NCBI GenBank assembly: GCA_050301795.1
Contig: JBNKZU010000013.1
Coordinates: forward strand, 1 to 64,000
Direction: 5' to 3'
Origin: JBNKZU01 sp050301795
Lineage (GTDB): Bacteria > Pseudomonadota > Gammaproteobacteria > Thiohalomonadales > Thiohalomonadaceae
Length of the DNA stretch: 64,000 nt
Shown here: in pieces, positions 15,986 through 26,300 of the stretch
Layout of the letters: every line of letters starts with the position of its first letter
Numbering within the stretch: position 1 is the stretch's first letter
Translations under genes and position numbers: made by a program
Notes under the pieces: model-generated
What the model saw: the letters and a program-made list of their open reading frames with translations, nothing else
Databases searched by the model: none
What the model was told of the DNA's origin: nothing

Positions 15986-16040
15986 AATAAATCGTCCGCG
16001 TCTAAATGCTGTTCATCAAAATCCTTTTAAGGAAGCTGAA

Positions 16041-16526
16041 ATGACAATTGTAGAAAATAAAGCGGTATCACTGGCATACACACTCACCGACGATAATGGC
16101 ACCGTTATCGATCAATCGAATGATGGCTCTTTTGAGTATCTACACGGTGCAAATAATATTATTCCCGGTCTTGAGAATGCGCTGACCGGTAAAGCTGTTG
16201 GCGACAAGTTTGATGTAACGATTCAGCCTGAAGATGGCTACGGACATCGTAGTGAAGAGATGACCCAGAAAGTCGGTCGTGAGATGTTTAATCCTGAAGA
16301 TGAGATTAAACCTGGTATGCAGTTCCATGCACAATCACCTGATGGTCAAATGGTTGTTGTGACGGTTGTTGAGGTTGATGATGAGAGTGTCACTGTTGAT
16401 GGCAATCATCCGTTAGCTGGCGTTACACTAAACTTTAATGTTGAAGTTCTTAACATGCGTGATGCCACTGCTGAAGAGATCGAACACGGACATATTCATG
16501 GGCCTGATGGTCACCATGACCACTAA
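16041..16526 (+). CDS. slyD: FKBP-type peptidyl-prolyl isomerase, SlyD type
   Basis: A 161-residue cytoplasmic prolyl isomerase and chaperone. The FKBP core (1-70) contains EYLHGANNIIPGLENAL, and the chaperone insert (IF domain, about 70-125) starts after PEDGYGHR. The His-rich tail (HGHIHGPDGHHDH) binds metal such as nickel, shorter than the E. coli tail. An AAGGAAG ribosome site precedes the ATG. A strong terminator follows, so it is probably monocistronic from the upstream promoter. Confidence 0.94.
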   Translation: MTIVENKAVSLAYTLTDDNGTVIDQSNDGSFEYLHGANNIIPGLENALTGKAVGDKFDVTIQPEDGYGHRSEEMTQKVGREMFNPEDEIKPGMQFHAQSPDGQMVVVTVVEVDDESVTVDGNHPLAGVTLNFNVEVLNMRDATAEEIEHGHIHGPDGHHDH

Positions 16527-16545
16527 TTGGTGACAAGTTTTTATT

Positions 16546-16572
16546 AAACGGGGCATTTTGTCCCGTTTTTTT
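16546..16572 (+). terminator. Intrinsic terminator of slyD
   Basis: A 10-bp stem (16546-16555 with 16559-16568, one G-U pair) and a 3-base loop are followed by a T-run. It lies 20 bases after the slyD stop. Confidence 0.85.
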
Positions 16573-16625
16573 ATGTGTTAGTTTTCCCTTTTATTTGCAG
16601 GAAAAAGAGTGGTTTTCGAATATTT

Positions 16626-17801
16626 ATGATTGATGAATTTATTAAGAAAGAGTCATCGAGCGGGATTATTATGATCTTTGCGATGGTGCTGGCGCTGATC
16701 TTTAGTAATACACCATTATCTGGTTTGTATAACGGTTTCCTGCATATCCCTGTCGAGATTAGAGTCGGAGCACTACACCTTGATAAATCGCTTTATCACT
16801 GGGTGAACGATGGATTGATGGCGATCTTCTTTTTGCTGATTGGCTTAGAGGTCAAGCGCGAGCTACTGACTGGGCATCTCTCTAGTATTCGACAGGTGGT
16901 ATTACCAGGTTTTGCGGCACTTGGTGGAATGTTGGTTCCAGCATTAATCTACCTTGCGTTTAACTATGATCATCCGGTGGCTGTTAATGGATGGGCGATC
17001 ACAACCGCAACCGATATCGCTTTTGCCTTAGGAATAATCTCACTGCTTGGAAACAGTGTTCCGGTATCCCTAAAGATCTTTTTAATGGCACTTGCGATTG
17101 TGGATGATTTGGGTGCGATTGTGATTATTGCGCTCTTTTACTCGTCGGATCTCTCCATTACGTCAATTATTATTGCATCCATTTCTGTTGTTGTTTTAAT
17201 TTTGATGAATCGTTTTGGTGTCTATAAAAAGGCTGCCTATATTCTTGTCGGCCTAGTATTGTGGGTGAGTGTACTTAAATCGGGAGTCCATGCGACTCTG
17301 GCCGGGGTCATTCTCGCTTTTATGATTCCAATGGCGGTTAATAATCAATCCGGCCAAGTTGTTTCACCGCTTAAGGAGATGGAGCATGACCTCCATTTTT
17401 GGGTGGCATTCCTTATCCTGCCGCTGTTTGCCTTTGTTAATGCAGGCGTTGATATCACTCAAATATTAGTAGTGCAAATGACCGGCTCTGTTCCGGTCGG
17501 AATCATTCTCGGGTTGTTTATCGGAAAACAGCTTGGTGTATTTCTCTTTAGTTGGATTGCAATTAAGTTAAAGTTTGCAGAGCTACCGAAGCAGAGCAAC
17601 TGGATGCAGCTTTATGGGGTTGCTGTTCTTACTGGGATCGGTTTTACAATGAGTCTGTTTATTAACTCGCTCGCGTTTGAAGATGACCGCCTCTTCCACT
17701 ATACCGACAAACTCGCAATTCTTATCGGCTCACTCTTATCCGGTGTTATTGGATATTTGATCTTAAGATCCTGTCGCAATTCAAGAGTCAGTTTAGAGTA
17801 A
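16626..17801 (+). CDS. nhaA: Na+/H+ antiporter NhaA
   Basis: A 391-residue inner-membrane antiporter with about 12 membrane segments. It exports Na+ in exchange for protons. The ion-binding Asp pair is in ALAIVDDLGAIV, and TATDIAFALGI carries another conserved Asp. The length fits the family (E. coli 388). The ATG at 16626 (MIDEFIKKESSSGI) matches the family N-terminus; a GTG at 16575 in frame would overlap the slyD terminator tail. The 3' end overlaps hflD convergently by 14 bases. Confidence 0.95.
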   Translation: MIDEFIKKESSSGIIMIFAMVLALIFSNTPLSGLYNGFLHIPVEIRVGALHLDKSLYHWVNDGLMAIFFLLIGLEVKRELLTGHLSSIRQVVLPGFAALGGMLVPALIYLAFNYDHPVAVNGWAITTATDIAFALGIISLLGNSVPVSLKIFLMALAIVDDLGAIVIIALFYSSDLSITSIIIASISVVVLILMNRFGVYKKAAYILVGLVLWVSVLKSGVHATLAGVILAFMIPMAVNNQSGQVVSPLKEMEHDLHFWVAFLILPLFAFVNAGVDITQILVVQMTGSVPVGIILGLFIGKQLGVFLFSWIAIKLKFAELPKQSNWMQLYGVAVLTGIGFTMSLFINSLAFEDDRLFHYTDKLAILIGSLLSGVIGYLILRSCRNSRVSLE

Positions 17802-18420
17802 CGTGATCCCTCAGCAGAGCATGTGCGTGTTGAACTGTTTTTTTCCGACTGAACATGAGTTGTAGTCGATTGCCATCACACTGTCGCCATAGGATAGCAG
17901 CTCGCATCCCGCCTAAAAGTAGTGCTCTTATTTTATTTGCGTTATCCATGTTGTTTAAATGTCCATCCTTACCATTGATTAGAATCTTAGGCGGAATGAG
18001 ACTTACACTTTGGGCGTAGATATCTGCGAGGTGACTGACAATCGCGCTATGGGTGATACCAAAATGCTCCAGTTGACGTTTCACATCATCAATCCCTTTG
18101 GTGATAACGCTCATCTTCTCTTTATCCTTAATGAGCTTACGTTCGAGATGAAGGAGTGTCATTCCATAACGGGTGATCTCGGTATTGGTCTCGGAGCGCT
18201 GACTAAAAACACTGATTAAGGAGTGGAGACCTGTGGTGAGATGATCCATTGAACCATAGACATCGATCACCTGTTGCGGCTCAGTGACTACGATGGATCG
18301 TAATGTGGTCTCAAACGCATCGGTGTCAACCATCCCGGTTTTTGCGATCTGGTCGACCTGTTTTAAAGCTTGGAATATTCCGGCAAGGGCGATTACTCGC
18401 TCATTAAATGTGTGACGCAT
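17788..18420 (-). CDS. hflD: High-frequency lysogenization protein homologue HflD
   Basis: A 210-residue helical protein of the HflD (YcfC) family. In E. coli it is a membrane-associated factor that binds phage lambda CII, and its housekeeping function is unclear. The characteristic N-terminus ERVIALAGIFQALKQVDQIA and the C-terminal IRALLLGGMRAAILWRQ are present. It follows mnmA by 4 bases, the conserved mnmA-hflD order. Confidence 0.94.
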   Translation of the reverse strand: MRHTFNERVIALAGIFQALKQVDQIAKTGMVDTDAFETTLRSIVVTEPQQVIDVYGSMDHLTTGLHSLISVFSQRSETNTEITRYGMTLLHLERKLIKDKEKMSVITKGIDDVKRQLEHFGITHSAIVSHLADIYAQSVSLIPPKILINGKDGHLNNMDNANKIRALLLGGMRAAILWRQCDGNRLQLMFSRKKTVQHAHALLRDHVTLN

Positions 18421-18424
18421 AAAT

Positions 18425-19519
18425 CTATTCTGCTCTTTCGATTATTCCACCACCGAGACATATCTCGTCTTGATAAAAGACAATGGATTGTCCAGGGGTA
18501 ATGGCCCATTGTGGTTCATTAAATAGCACCTTTAACTCATCGCTATCGCTTTGTTCTATGGTGCAGGGTTGTTCCTGTTGTCGATATCGGGTTTTTGCCT
18601 TACACCGGTAGGGTAGTTCTGGTTGTTCGCCAGATACCCAGCTAAGATTTGAGGCATAACACTGCTTTTTGAAGAGATGGGGATGGTTATGCCCTTGTGC
18701 AACGATAAGTTGATTATTATCCATATCCTTATCAATAACGTACCAGGGCTCATTACTGCTATCAGCGCGTCCACCAATGCCCAATCCCTGTCGTTGTCCA
18801 AGTGTGTAGTACATCAATCCGTTATGACGCGCGACGATCTCTCCATCAAGTGTCACCATATCGCCGGGATTTGCCGGGATATATCGACTCAAAAACTCTC
18901 GGAAGTTACGTTCCCCGATAAAGCAGATCCCGGTGCTATCTTTTTTGCCCGAGGTGACAAAGTTATGTCCTTGTGCGATAGCCCGAACTTCTGGCTTTTC
19001 CAGCTCCCCGACAGGGAAGAGTGTGTGCGAGAGCTGATGTTGTCCTAAAGTGTAGAGAAAGTAGCTCTGATCCTTGTTTGAATCCTTGCCTTTGAGGAGA
19101 TAGAACTGATGATCTCGCTCTTCTACTCTGGCGTAGTGCCCAGTGGCAATCTTGTTGGCGCCTAAGTGAATAGCATGGTCGAGAAACGCCTTAAACTTGA
19201 TCTCTTTGTTACACAGAATATCGGGGTTTGGGGTTCGCCCGGCGCGATACTCATCAAGAAAGTGGGTGAAAACATGATCCCAATACTCTGCGGAGAAGTT
19301 GATGGTGTGAAGTTTGATCCCGATCTCATCACAGACGCTTTGAGCATCCTTAAGGTCAATCTCTGCACTGCAATGCTCCTTTGTATCATCCTCTTCCCAG
19401 TTTTTCATAAAGAGCCCCTCAACCTGAAATCCTTGCTCTTTAAGTCGCAGTGCGGCGACAGAGGAGTCGACTCCACCAGAGATGCCGACAATAACGGTCT
19501 CTTTTTGAGGCATATTCAT
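18425..19519 (-). CDS. mnmA: tRNA-specific 2-thiouridylase
   Basis: A 364-residue enzyme that makes 2-thiouridine at the wobble position of tRNAs for Lys, Glu and Gln. The PP-loop ATP site GISGGVDSSVAAL is at the N-terminus. The catalytic Cys pair is in NPDILCNKEIKF and STGICFIGER. Sulfur comes from cysteine desulfurase via the Tus relay in E. coli. ATG at 19519 overlaps the nudJ stop as ATGA; a second ATG at 19513 is possible. It sits in the conserved order rluE-nudJ-mnmA-hflD. Confidence 0.97.
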   Translation of the reverse strand: MNMPQKETVIVGISGGVDSSVAALRLKEQGFQVEGLFMKNWEEDDTKEHCSAEIDLKDAQSVCDEIGIKLHTINFSAEYWDHVFTHFLDEYRAGRTPNPDILCNKEIKFKAFLDHAIHLGANKIATGHYARVEERDHQFYLLKGKDSNKDQSYFLYTLGQHQLSHTLFPVGELEKPEVRAIAQGHNFVTSGKKDSTGICFIGERNFREFLSRYIPANPGDMVTLDGEIVARHNGLMYYTLGQRQGLGIGGRADSSNEPWYVIDKDMDNNQLIVAQGHNHPHLFKKQCYASNLSWVSGEQPELPYRCKAKTRYRQQEQPCTIEQSDSDELKVLFNEPQWAITPGQSIVFYQDEICLGGGIIERAE

Positions 19520-19983
19520 TGAAAGGGTGTCTCTGGAGGTAGATGGTGAATCATTGCAATAGGATATCGGTTACCGTCAAGATAATCATCTATCCCTTTT
19601 AATACCATTTGACTCCGTATGTGTGCGCCTTTTTCGATAATCTCATCACGGGTTAGCCATTTGATGCCAATAATTTCAGGATCCAATTCGCTTTGAGCTT
19701 GGGATAAATCGATATCACCACAAAAGCAGATCCGCATATAGGTGATCCCATTGGCCGCCTTGAGCAGGTAGATGCCACTAATCGCCTCTGGTGAAAATGG
19801 ATAGCCTGTCTCTTCCATTGTTTCACGCTTAACCGCATCGATAATGGATTCATTCAATTCAAGGTGTCCTGCTGGTTGATTAAACACAATCCGACCTTCA
19901 GAGCGCTCTTCAACCAATAAGAAACGACCATCATGTTCGATAATCGCCGCTACAGTAATGTGGGGATAATCACTCTCTTTCAA
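19516..19983 (-). CDS. nudJ: NUDIX hydrolase, NudJ type
   Basis: A 155-residue NUDIX phosphohydrolase. In E. coli NudJ removes phosphate from thiamine pyrophosphates and nucleotides. The Nudix box is complete: Gly of GHLELNES, then KRETMEETGY. The N-terminus HITVAAIIEHDGRFLLVEE fits the family. The TTG at 19983 is preferred; the frame is open to 20082 but that would overlap the rluE 3' end by more than 110 bases. Overlaps with rluE and mnmA imply coupling. Confidence 0.88.
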   Translation of the reverse strand: MKESDYPHITVAAIIEHDGRFLLVEERSEGRIVFNQPAGHLELNESIIDAVKRETMEETGYPFSPEAISGIYLLKAANGITYMRICFCGDIDLSQAQSELDPEIIGIKWLTRDEIIEKGAHIRSQMVLKGIDDYLDGNRYPIAMIHHLPPETPFQ

Positions 19984-20611
19984 AACGATTCTGCCGATGA
20001 TTTTTTTGATACGGTTTTTTCCGAGCAGAGGATTGTACCTTCCCCATGGCTGGTAACATAGCTTCAAGTGATGATTCATCAAGTGTTTGATATTCGCCTA
20101 CAGCGAGGTTATCAAGGGTAATACTCCCGATGGCATAGCGGATCAGGCGTAGGGTGGGAAAACCGACGGCCGCAGTCATACGTCGAACTTGACGGTTTTT
20201 CCCCTCTGTAATCTGTATTTCGATCCAACTGGTAGGTATCTGTGCGCGATACCGAATGGGCGGAACTCTTGGCCATAGACTCTGTGGTTCGGTTATCACC
20301 TTAACGCTGGCTGGGCGTGTCTTGCCGTCCTTCAACACCACCCCTTTTCGGAGATTATTGATGGCTTCATCAGTGATCTGCCCATCAACCTGTGCCCAGT
20401 AGGTTTTTTTGAGTTTATGCCGAGGATGGGTAATACGGTGTCCAAGTGAGCCACTATCGGTGAGCAACAACAGACCTTCGCTATCATGGTCAAGCCTTCC
20501 TGCGGCATAGACACCTTTTATGGTGATGTAGTTAGCGAGCGTATCTCGCCCCTCACTATCCCTGAATTGGCACAGTGTCATGTAGGGTTTATTAAATATG
20601 AGTGTGGTCAT
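19970..20611 (-). CDS. rluE: 23S rRNA pseudouridine synthase E
   Basis: A 213-residue pseudouridine synthase of the RsuA/RluB/E/F group that in E. coli modifies U2457 of 23S rRNA. The catalytic Asp is in GRLDHDSEGLLLLT. The KLKKTYWAQV and GKNRQVRRMTAAVG motifs follow, with a basic tail. The ATG at 20611 (MTTLIFNKPY) has a GGAG site 7 bases upstream; extension to 20710 lacks family support. It is first in the run rluE-nudJ-mnmA-hflD and divergent from icd. Confidence 0.94.
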   Translation of the reverse strand: MTTLIFNKPYMTLCQFRDSEGRDTLANYITIKGVYAAGRLDHDSEGLLLLTDSGSLGHRITHPRHKLKKTYWAQVDGQITDEAINNLRKGVVLKDGKTRPASVKVITEPQSLWPRVPPIRYRAQIPTSWIEIQITEGKNRQVRRMTAAVGFPTLRLIRYAIGSITLDNLAVGEYQTLDESSLEAMLPAMGKVQSSARKKPYQKNHRQNRFERE

Positions 20612-20805
20612 ACATCTCCAACTTTTTTTATGTTCACCATTGTAAACAAATGTCTTGTGATATCTATGCTTGCAATGGAGGATAAGCGCCCATATAGTTG
20701 TGCGAATCATCCGTAACTATCTGAGTTTCCAGAGTTTTTAATACAAATAATTATTTATTGAAATAGTATTAATATTCCAGAATATCAGTAATTTAAGAGA
20801 AAACT

Positions 20806-22062
20806 ATGACTGACTCGAAAATCACCATCCCCACAGAGGGTAGCGCCATTACCGCCAATAGTGATGGCTCGTTGAATGTACCAAATTGTCCGATTATCCC
20901 ATTTATTGAAGGGGACGGGATTGGCGTTGACATTACCCCTGTAATGAAACAGGTGATCGATTATGCGGTCGAGAAGGCCTACTCTGGTGAGCGTAAAATC
21001 GCCTGGATGGAGATCTATGCCGGTGAAAAGGCGAATCATCTCTATGGGGGTGATATCTGGTTACCTGCTGAGACGATGCAGGCCATAAAAACCTATCTGG
21101 TTTCGATTAAGGGACCACTGACAACACCAGTTGGAGGTGGGATTCGCTCGTTGAATGTATCGTTGCGTCAGGAGTTGGATCTCTACGTCTGTTTGCGACC
21201 TGTTCGCTACTTCAATGGAACACCAAGTCCGGTGAAGGCACCAGAAAAGACCGATATGGTCATCTTTAGAGAAAACTCTGAGGATATCTATGCTGGTGTT
21301 GAGTGGGAGCAGGGGAGTGACGAAGCGAAAAAAGTCATCGATTTTCTACACAATGAGATGGGTGTCACTAAGATCAGATTTCCACAAACCTCGGGGATTG
21401 GGGTAAAACCGGTTTCGCGAGAAGGCACTGAGCGACTGGTGCGTAAGGCAATTCAATACGTCATTGATAATGATCGCTCTTCATTAACCCTTGTACACAA
21501 GGGCAATATTATGAAGTTTACCGAAGGTGCGTTTAAACAGTGGGGCTATGAATTGGTGCAGCGTGATTTTGGTGCCGAGCCTCTTGATGGTGGCCCATGG
21601 TGTCTGATGAAAAATCCGAAAACCGGTAAAGAGATCATTATCAAAGATGTCATTGCTGATGCGTTTTTACAACAAATCCTGTTACGTCCTGAAGAGTATG
21701 ATGTTATTGCGACGCTTAATCTCAATGGCGACTACATCTCTGATGCGCTTGCGGCTCAAGTCGGTGGCATTGGCATCGCGCCAGGAGCAAACCTTTCAGA
21801 CTCAATCGCACTATTTGAAGCAACCCACGGCACAGCACCGAAGTATGCGGGTCAGGATAAGGTTAATCCGGGCTCTCTGATTCTTTCGGCTGAGATGCTA
21901 CTACGCCATTTAGGTTGGACTGAGGCGGCTGATATGGTGATTGGTGCAATGGAGCGGGCGATCGCTTCAAAAAATGTGACCTATGATTTTGCTCGACTGA
22001 TTGACGATGCCAATGAGGTCAGTTGCTCAGGATTTGGTAGGGTCATGATAGAGCAGATGTAA
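20806..22062 (+). CDS. icd: Isocitrate dehydrogenase (NADP+)
   Basis: A 418-residue TCA-cycle enzyme that oxidises isocitrate to 2-oxoglutarate. The substrate loop GGIRSLNVSLRQELDLY contains the serine phosphorylated by AceK in E. coli, and YAGVEW, GIGVKPVSREGTERL and ATHGTAPKYAGQ are present. The arrangement matches the dimeric E. coli NADP enzyme (416 residues). Divergent from rluE, as in E. coli. No terminator with a T-run is seen after it. Confidence 0.96.
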   Translation: MTDSKITIPTEGSAITANSDGSLNVPNCPIIPFIEGDGIGVDITPVMKQVIDYAVEKAYSGERKIAWMEIYAGEKANHLYGGDIWLPAETMQAIKTYLVSIKGPLTTPVGGGIRSLNVSLRQELDLYVCLRPVRYFNGTPSPVKAPEKTDMVIFRENSEDIYAGVEWEQGSDEAKKVIDFLHNEMGVTKIRFPQTSGIGVKPVSREGTERLVRKAIQYVIDNDRSSLTLVHKGNIMKFTEGAFKQWGYELVQRDFGAEPLDGGPWCLMKNPKTGKEIIIKDVIADAFLQQILLRPEEYDVIATLNLNGDYISDALAAQVGGIGIAPGANLSDSIALFEATHGTAPKYAGQDKVNPGSLILSAEMLLRHLGWTEAADMVIGAMERAIASKNVTYDFARLIDDANEVSCSGFGRVMIEQM

Positions 22063-22155
22063 GCAAATCTTTATATTCACTACTCAATACGAGTCAATAG
22101 CGCCCCAATTATGGTGCGCGTTGAGGGTGAAAAGCCGATAAATCAGAAGTGAAAC

Positions 22156-22197
22156 CATAGGTTATTCTCACCATTTCCCGGTGAGAGCAAGCCTGTG
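22156..22197 (+). repeat. Nested hairpin in the icd-peroxidase gap
   Basis: The 325-base gap after icd holds no credible gene. TCTCACC and GGTGAGA form a perfect 7-bp hairpin with a 7-base loop. Outside it, CATAGG (22156-22161) pairs with CCTGTG (22192-22197) with one G-U. There is no T-run, so it is not a classic terminator. A leader element for the downstream operon is possible. Confidence 0.3.
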
Positions 22198-22387
22198 ATG
22201 TTGACTTAAACCACTGATATCTCGAGATAAACGATAATGTTAAGCAGAAATATTGTGTTTATTAGCTGTTCCTTCCGTTTTCGGGGTTAAAAATGCCACC
22301 AAAAACTACAATAACAGTGATATTCATAATAGAATGAAACATTCGATTACGGGATGTAATCTCACAATACTTTGATTAAAGAGTAGA

Positions 22388-23368
22388 ATTATCAAAACCT
22401 TCGAACGAACAGCACTAATATTTACGACACTGCTTTTTCTTTGTGGCAGTGTTTCTGCATTAGTGTTAACACATGAACCAATACGGCCGATACCTGTGAG
22501 CTATGACGAAGACTCAGAAAAAGTGAAACTCGGTAAACGTCTGTTTACAGATGTCAGGCTCTCTACTGATAATTCGATTAGTTGTGCCTCGTGCCATATT
22601 CTTGAAGATGGTGGCGCCGACAAAACACGCTACTCATTGGGTGTGAATCAACAAGTGGGTGAGGTCAATACTCCAACAGTCTATAACTCGATGTTTAATC
22701 TATCTCAATTTTGGGACGGACGAGCAGCAACTCTTGAGGATCAGGCCAGCGGTCCTGTGCATAACCCGATTGAAATGGCTTCCAACTGGAATGAGGTGAT
22801 CGGCAAGCTAATGAGCGATAAGGAGTATGTCGATGCGTTTAGTCGCATCTATGAAAATGGATCCATCACACCAGATAATATCGTTGATGCCATCGTTAGT
22901 TTTGAAAAAACCTTAATCACACCGAACTCGCCATTTGATCGATGGCTCAATGGTGATGAGAACGCAATTACAGAAGATGAGAAAAAGGGGTATCTACTGT
23001 TTAAATCCTACGGCTGTGTCGCCTGTCATCAAGGTGTGAATGTTGGTGGAAATATGTATCAGCAGATGGGTGCGATCAAGGACTATTTCTCTACGCTTAA
23101 ACGAGATCTAACCAAGGCCGACCTTGGTCGTTTCAATGTGACAGGCAAGAACGAGGATAAACATTTTTTTAAAGTGCCAAGTTTAAGGTTGGCAAGCAAA
23201 ACAAGCCCCTATTTCCATGATGGAAGTGCGGAAACCCTTTCTGATGCAGTTGAAGTTATGGCAGAGTATCAGCTTGGTCGTAAAATCCCTGAAGACCATA
23301 TCTATAAAATCGTGCAATTTATTGAAACATTGGCTGGAAAACACAAGTTACTGAGGGCTACACCATGA
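22388..23368 (+). CDS. Di-heme cytochrome c peroxidase-like protein, apparent ATT start
   Basis: A 326-residue periplasmic protein of the CCP/MauG family. Two heme c motifs, CASCH and CVACH, frame the conserved FWDGRAATLEDQASGP and NPIEM segments. The only standard start in frame (GTG 22463) would remove the export signal. Upstream codons encode a signal peptide with hydrophobic IFTTLLFLCG and cleavage after VSA, and c-type hemes are attached only after export. The frame is closed at 22373-22375, leaving ATT (22388) or ATC (22391) as initiator; AAAGAG lies just upstream. Its TGA overlaps the next gene as ATGA. It probably reduces peroxide or oxidises a small substrate. Confidence 0.85.
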   Translation: MIKTFERTALIFTTLLFLCGSVSALVLTHEPIRPIPVSYDEDSEKVKLGKRLFTDVRLSTDNSISCASCHILEDGGADKTRYSLGVNQQVGEVNTPTVYNSMFNLSQFWDGRAATLEDQASGPVHNPIEMASNWNEVIGKLMSDKEYVDAFSRIYENGSITPDNIVDAIVSFEKTLITPNSPFDRWLNGDENAITEDEKKGYLLFKSYGCVACHQGVNVGGNMYQQMGAIKDYFSTLKRDLTKADLGRFNVTGKNEDKHFFKVPSLRLASKTSPYFHDGSAETLSDAVEVMAEYQLGRKIPEDHIYKIVQFIETLAGKHKLLRATP

Positions 23369-26300
23369 TGTTGCAACGCTCATCTGGACTTGTTCAATAC
23401 TCGCTTATTATCGCGATGATCGCCATCGTTTTTGTCTACTTCCAAACCAGAACGATTGATGTAGAACAACATAATCGTCGTGTTGATCTGCTGTTACAGC
23501 TTAAGCAGGCTGAGGGTAAGCTGGATCGTGATATTCTCCAGGTGACCTCATTTTTATTAGTACAGTATGATCCCTTTGTAGAGACAACACATGAAATAAA
23601 ATCGCTTTCCGAGAAGATATTAATTGATGATCTATCGATTGGTGAGGTCGATTACCATCTAATAATCGATAAATATCTAGCATCACTTAAGGATAAGTTT
23701 GAGTTGCTCGAACGAATTAAATCTAAAGCAGCCTTGGTTCGCAATGGACTTCATTACCTTCCCGTTCTTATTGATAATGTTAAGAGTGAGGATATTCTCA
23801 TCGGTGATGAACTATCTCAGATTCTCAACCATATATATCACTACTACATCCTTCCAAGCGAACTCGATACATTGACAATCATTAATGAAATCAATGATTT
23901 CCGAAATGCCTACAATGTTGATAAAAGTGAAAATAGTATGATTAAGGATACTATTTTTCATATGGAGGCTAACCTTCAGCTAAGTCATGAGTTATTACTC
24001 CTTCGGGATAATTACATGACCATTCCCAGCGATAAGCGTTTTGATGAGCTCTATGATTATTACAACAACTACTATGCAGAGAAATCGAGAATTGCTGAAA
24101 TATTCAGCTTAACGATAGTGTTGTTTACCGTAGCGCTGTTGATAGGGTTAGGTTTTGCCATCAATCGAATCATCAGAGAGCGCAACCGTTCGGAATATTC
24201 GCATAATCAACTCGTTGATGCTGTTAACAGTCTGTCAGAAGCATTTGCTCTGTTCTCCAGCACAGGTGAATTGATTCTTTACAATTATCGCTTTATTGAG
24301 TTCTATCCATGGATTAACAAACGCCTTAAAAATGGATTAACACTTCATGAGTTCTCCCGACTTAATCACGATAACGGATTGGTGTCTGAGAATGTCAATG
24401 ATGATCTACAAGCCAATGTAACTGATATGAATTCGCTAAGTAGAACATCCCATATTGAGCATTTGGTAGATGGTCGTTGGTATTTAGCAAGCGATTCAAA
24501 AACTACTTCGGGAGAGCTGGTCTGTGTTCGTGTTGATATTACTGACACCAAAGAGTCTGAAATCGAGCTTCGGAAACTCTATCGTGCTCTCGAACAAAGT
24601 CCTGTTACCGTAATGATTACAGATACTCAAGGAACCATTGAGTACGTTAATCCTAAATTTGTTGAAACCACCGGATATACCGAAGATGAGGCGATTGGTC
24701 AAAAACCGAGTATTCTCAAGTCTGGAAATATGGAAGATGAGGATTATAAGGAACTATGGGAGACGATATCCTCCGGTAACACCTGGAGTGGTGAGTTCCA
24801 GAACCGTAAAAAAGATGGAACAGTCTATTTTGAGTCAACCTCTATCTCTCCTGTGCGTGATACTAGCGGAAACATCATTAACTATATCTCGATAAAAGAG
24901 GACATCACTACTCGTAAAAAGGTCGAAGACCAGCTACGGATGAACGCCACTGTATTTGAAACGGCATCTGAAGGGATAGTGATCACTGATACTAATAATG
25001 TTATTAAAACCGTGAACCCTGCATTTACCCGAATTACCGGATATGGGTTGGATGAGGTTATTGGTAAAACACCGGCAATACTTAATTCTGGTCTCCATGA
25101 TGATGAGTTCTATAAAGAGTTATGGTCATCATTAAATTCAAAAGGGTATTGGAATGGCGAGATATGGAACCGGCGTAAAGATAGTGCAATCTATCCTGAG
25201 TGGTTGTCGATCGCGGCAATTAAGGATGAGTCCGGAGATGTTCAGGAGTATGTGGCCGTATTCTCAGATATTACCCGTCGCAAACAAGATGAAGAACAGA
25301 TAAGACATCAGGCAAACTTCGATGCATTGACCAAGCTACCCAATCGTTCTTTACTGGTTGACCGATTATCACAGGCGATTGTTTCTGCAAAACGTCTATC
25401 ACACAAAGTGGCACTTCTGTTTATTGATTTGGATCGCTTTAAATCTGTAAACGATAGTCTTGGTCATGTTACTGGAGACGAGTTGTTAAAGCAGGTTGCT
25501 AAACGGATTGGCGAGTGTGTTAGTGAGAGCGATACAGTTGCTCGTTTCGGTGGGGATGAGTTTGTCATTGTTTTACCGGATATCGTTAAGGCTAATGAGG
25601 CGGCTGATGTTGCTCAGCGCGTGATTAGCGCGATTGATCAATCCTATCGAATCTTTGGGCGTGAGATATATGTTGGTGCCAGTATTGGTATCACCATCTA
25701 TCCAGATGACTCGCACGACAGTAACACCATGCTACGTAATGCAGATATGGCGATGTATCGTGCAAAAGAGGCTGGCCGCAATAACTATCAGTACTACACC
25801 AGCCTGATGAATGAGCAGGCACAAAGACGGATGGAGCTTGAGCGTGATCTACGCAAGGCTGTCGATAATAATGATTTCTTCCTGGTCTATCAGCCGATTA
25901 TTTCGATAAAAACCGGCGATATTATTGCAGTTGAGGCGCTTGTGCGGTGGCAACATCCACGCAAGGGTGTGATCGGTTCTGATATCTTTATTCCGGTGGC
26001 AGAAGAGACCGGACTTATCGGTACTTTGGGTCGTTGGATACTAAAAGAAGCATGTCTGCAAGTCAGCGACTGGAAGTCACAGGGTCTGGATATTAAGGTT
26101 AATGTCAATATCTCCAGCCGTCAGTTGACGCTAGGTCTTGAGACATCCGAGATTAATGACATTATTAAAAAGTCTGGCATCAGTAGTTCACTGCTGATGC
26201 TGGAGATCACCGAAGGCTTCCTGCTTGACGGCACACGACCAACCATGAAGTGGCTAAATGAGATTAAAAAGATGGGGATTGGTCTAGCCATTGATGACTT

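Noticed and set aside
22141..22210. Possible c-di-GMP (GEMM) riboswitch before the GGDEF-EAL operon
   Set aside because: The hairpin does not show the conserved GEMM core or tetraloop-receptor pattern; kept only as an unnamed hairpin.
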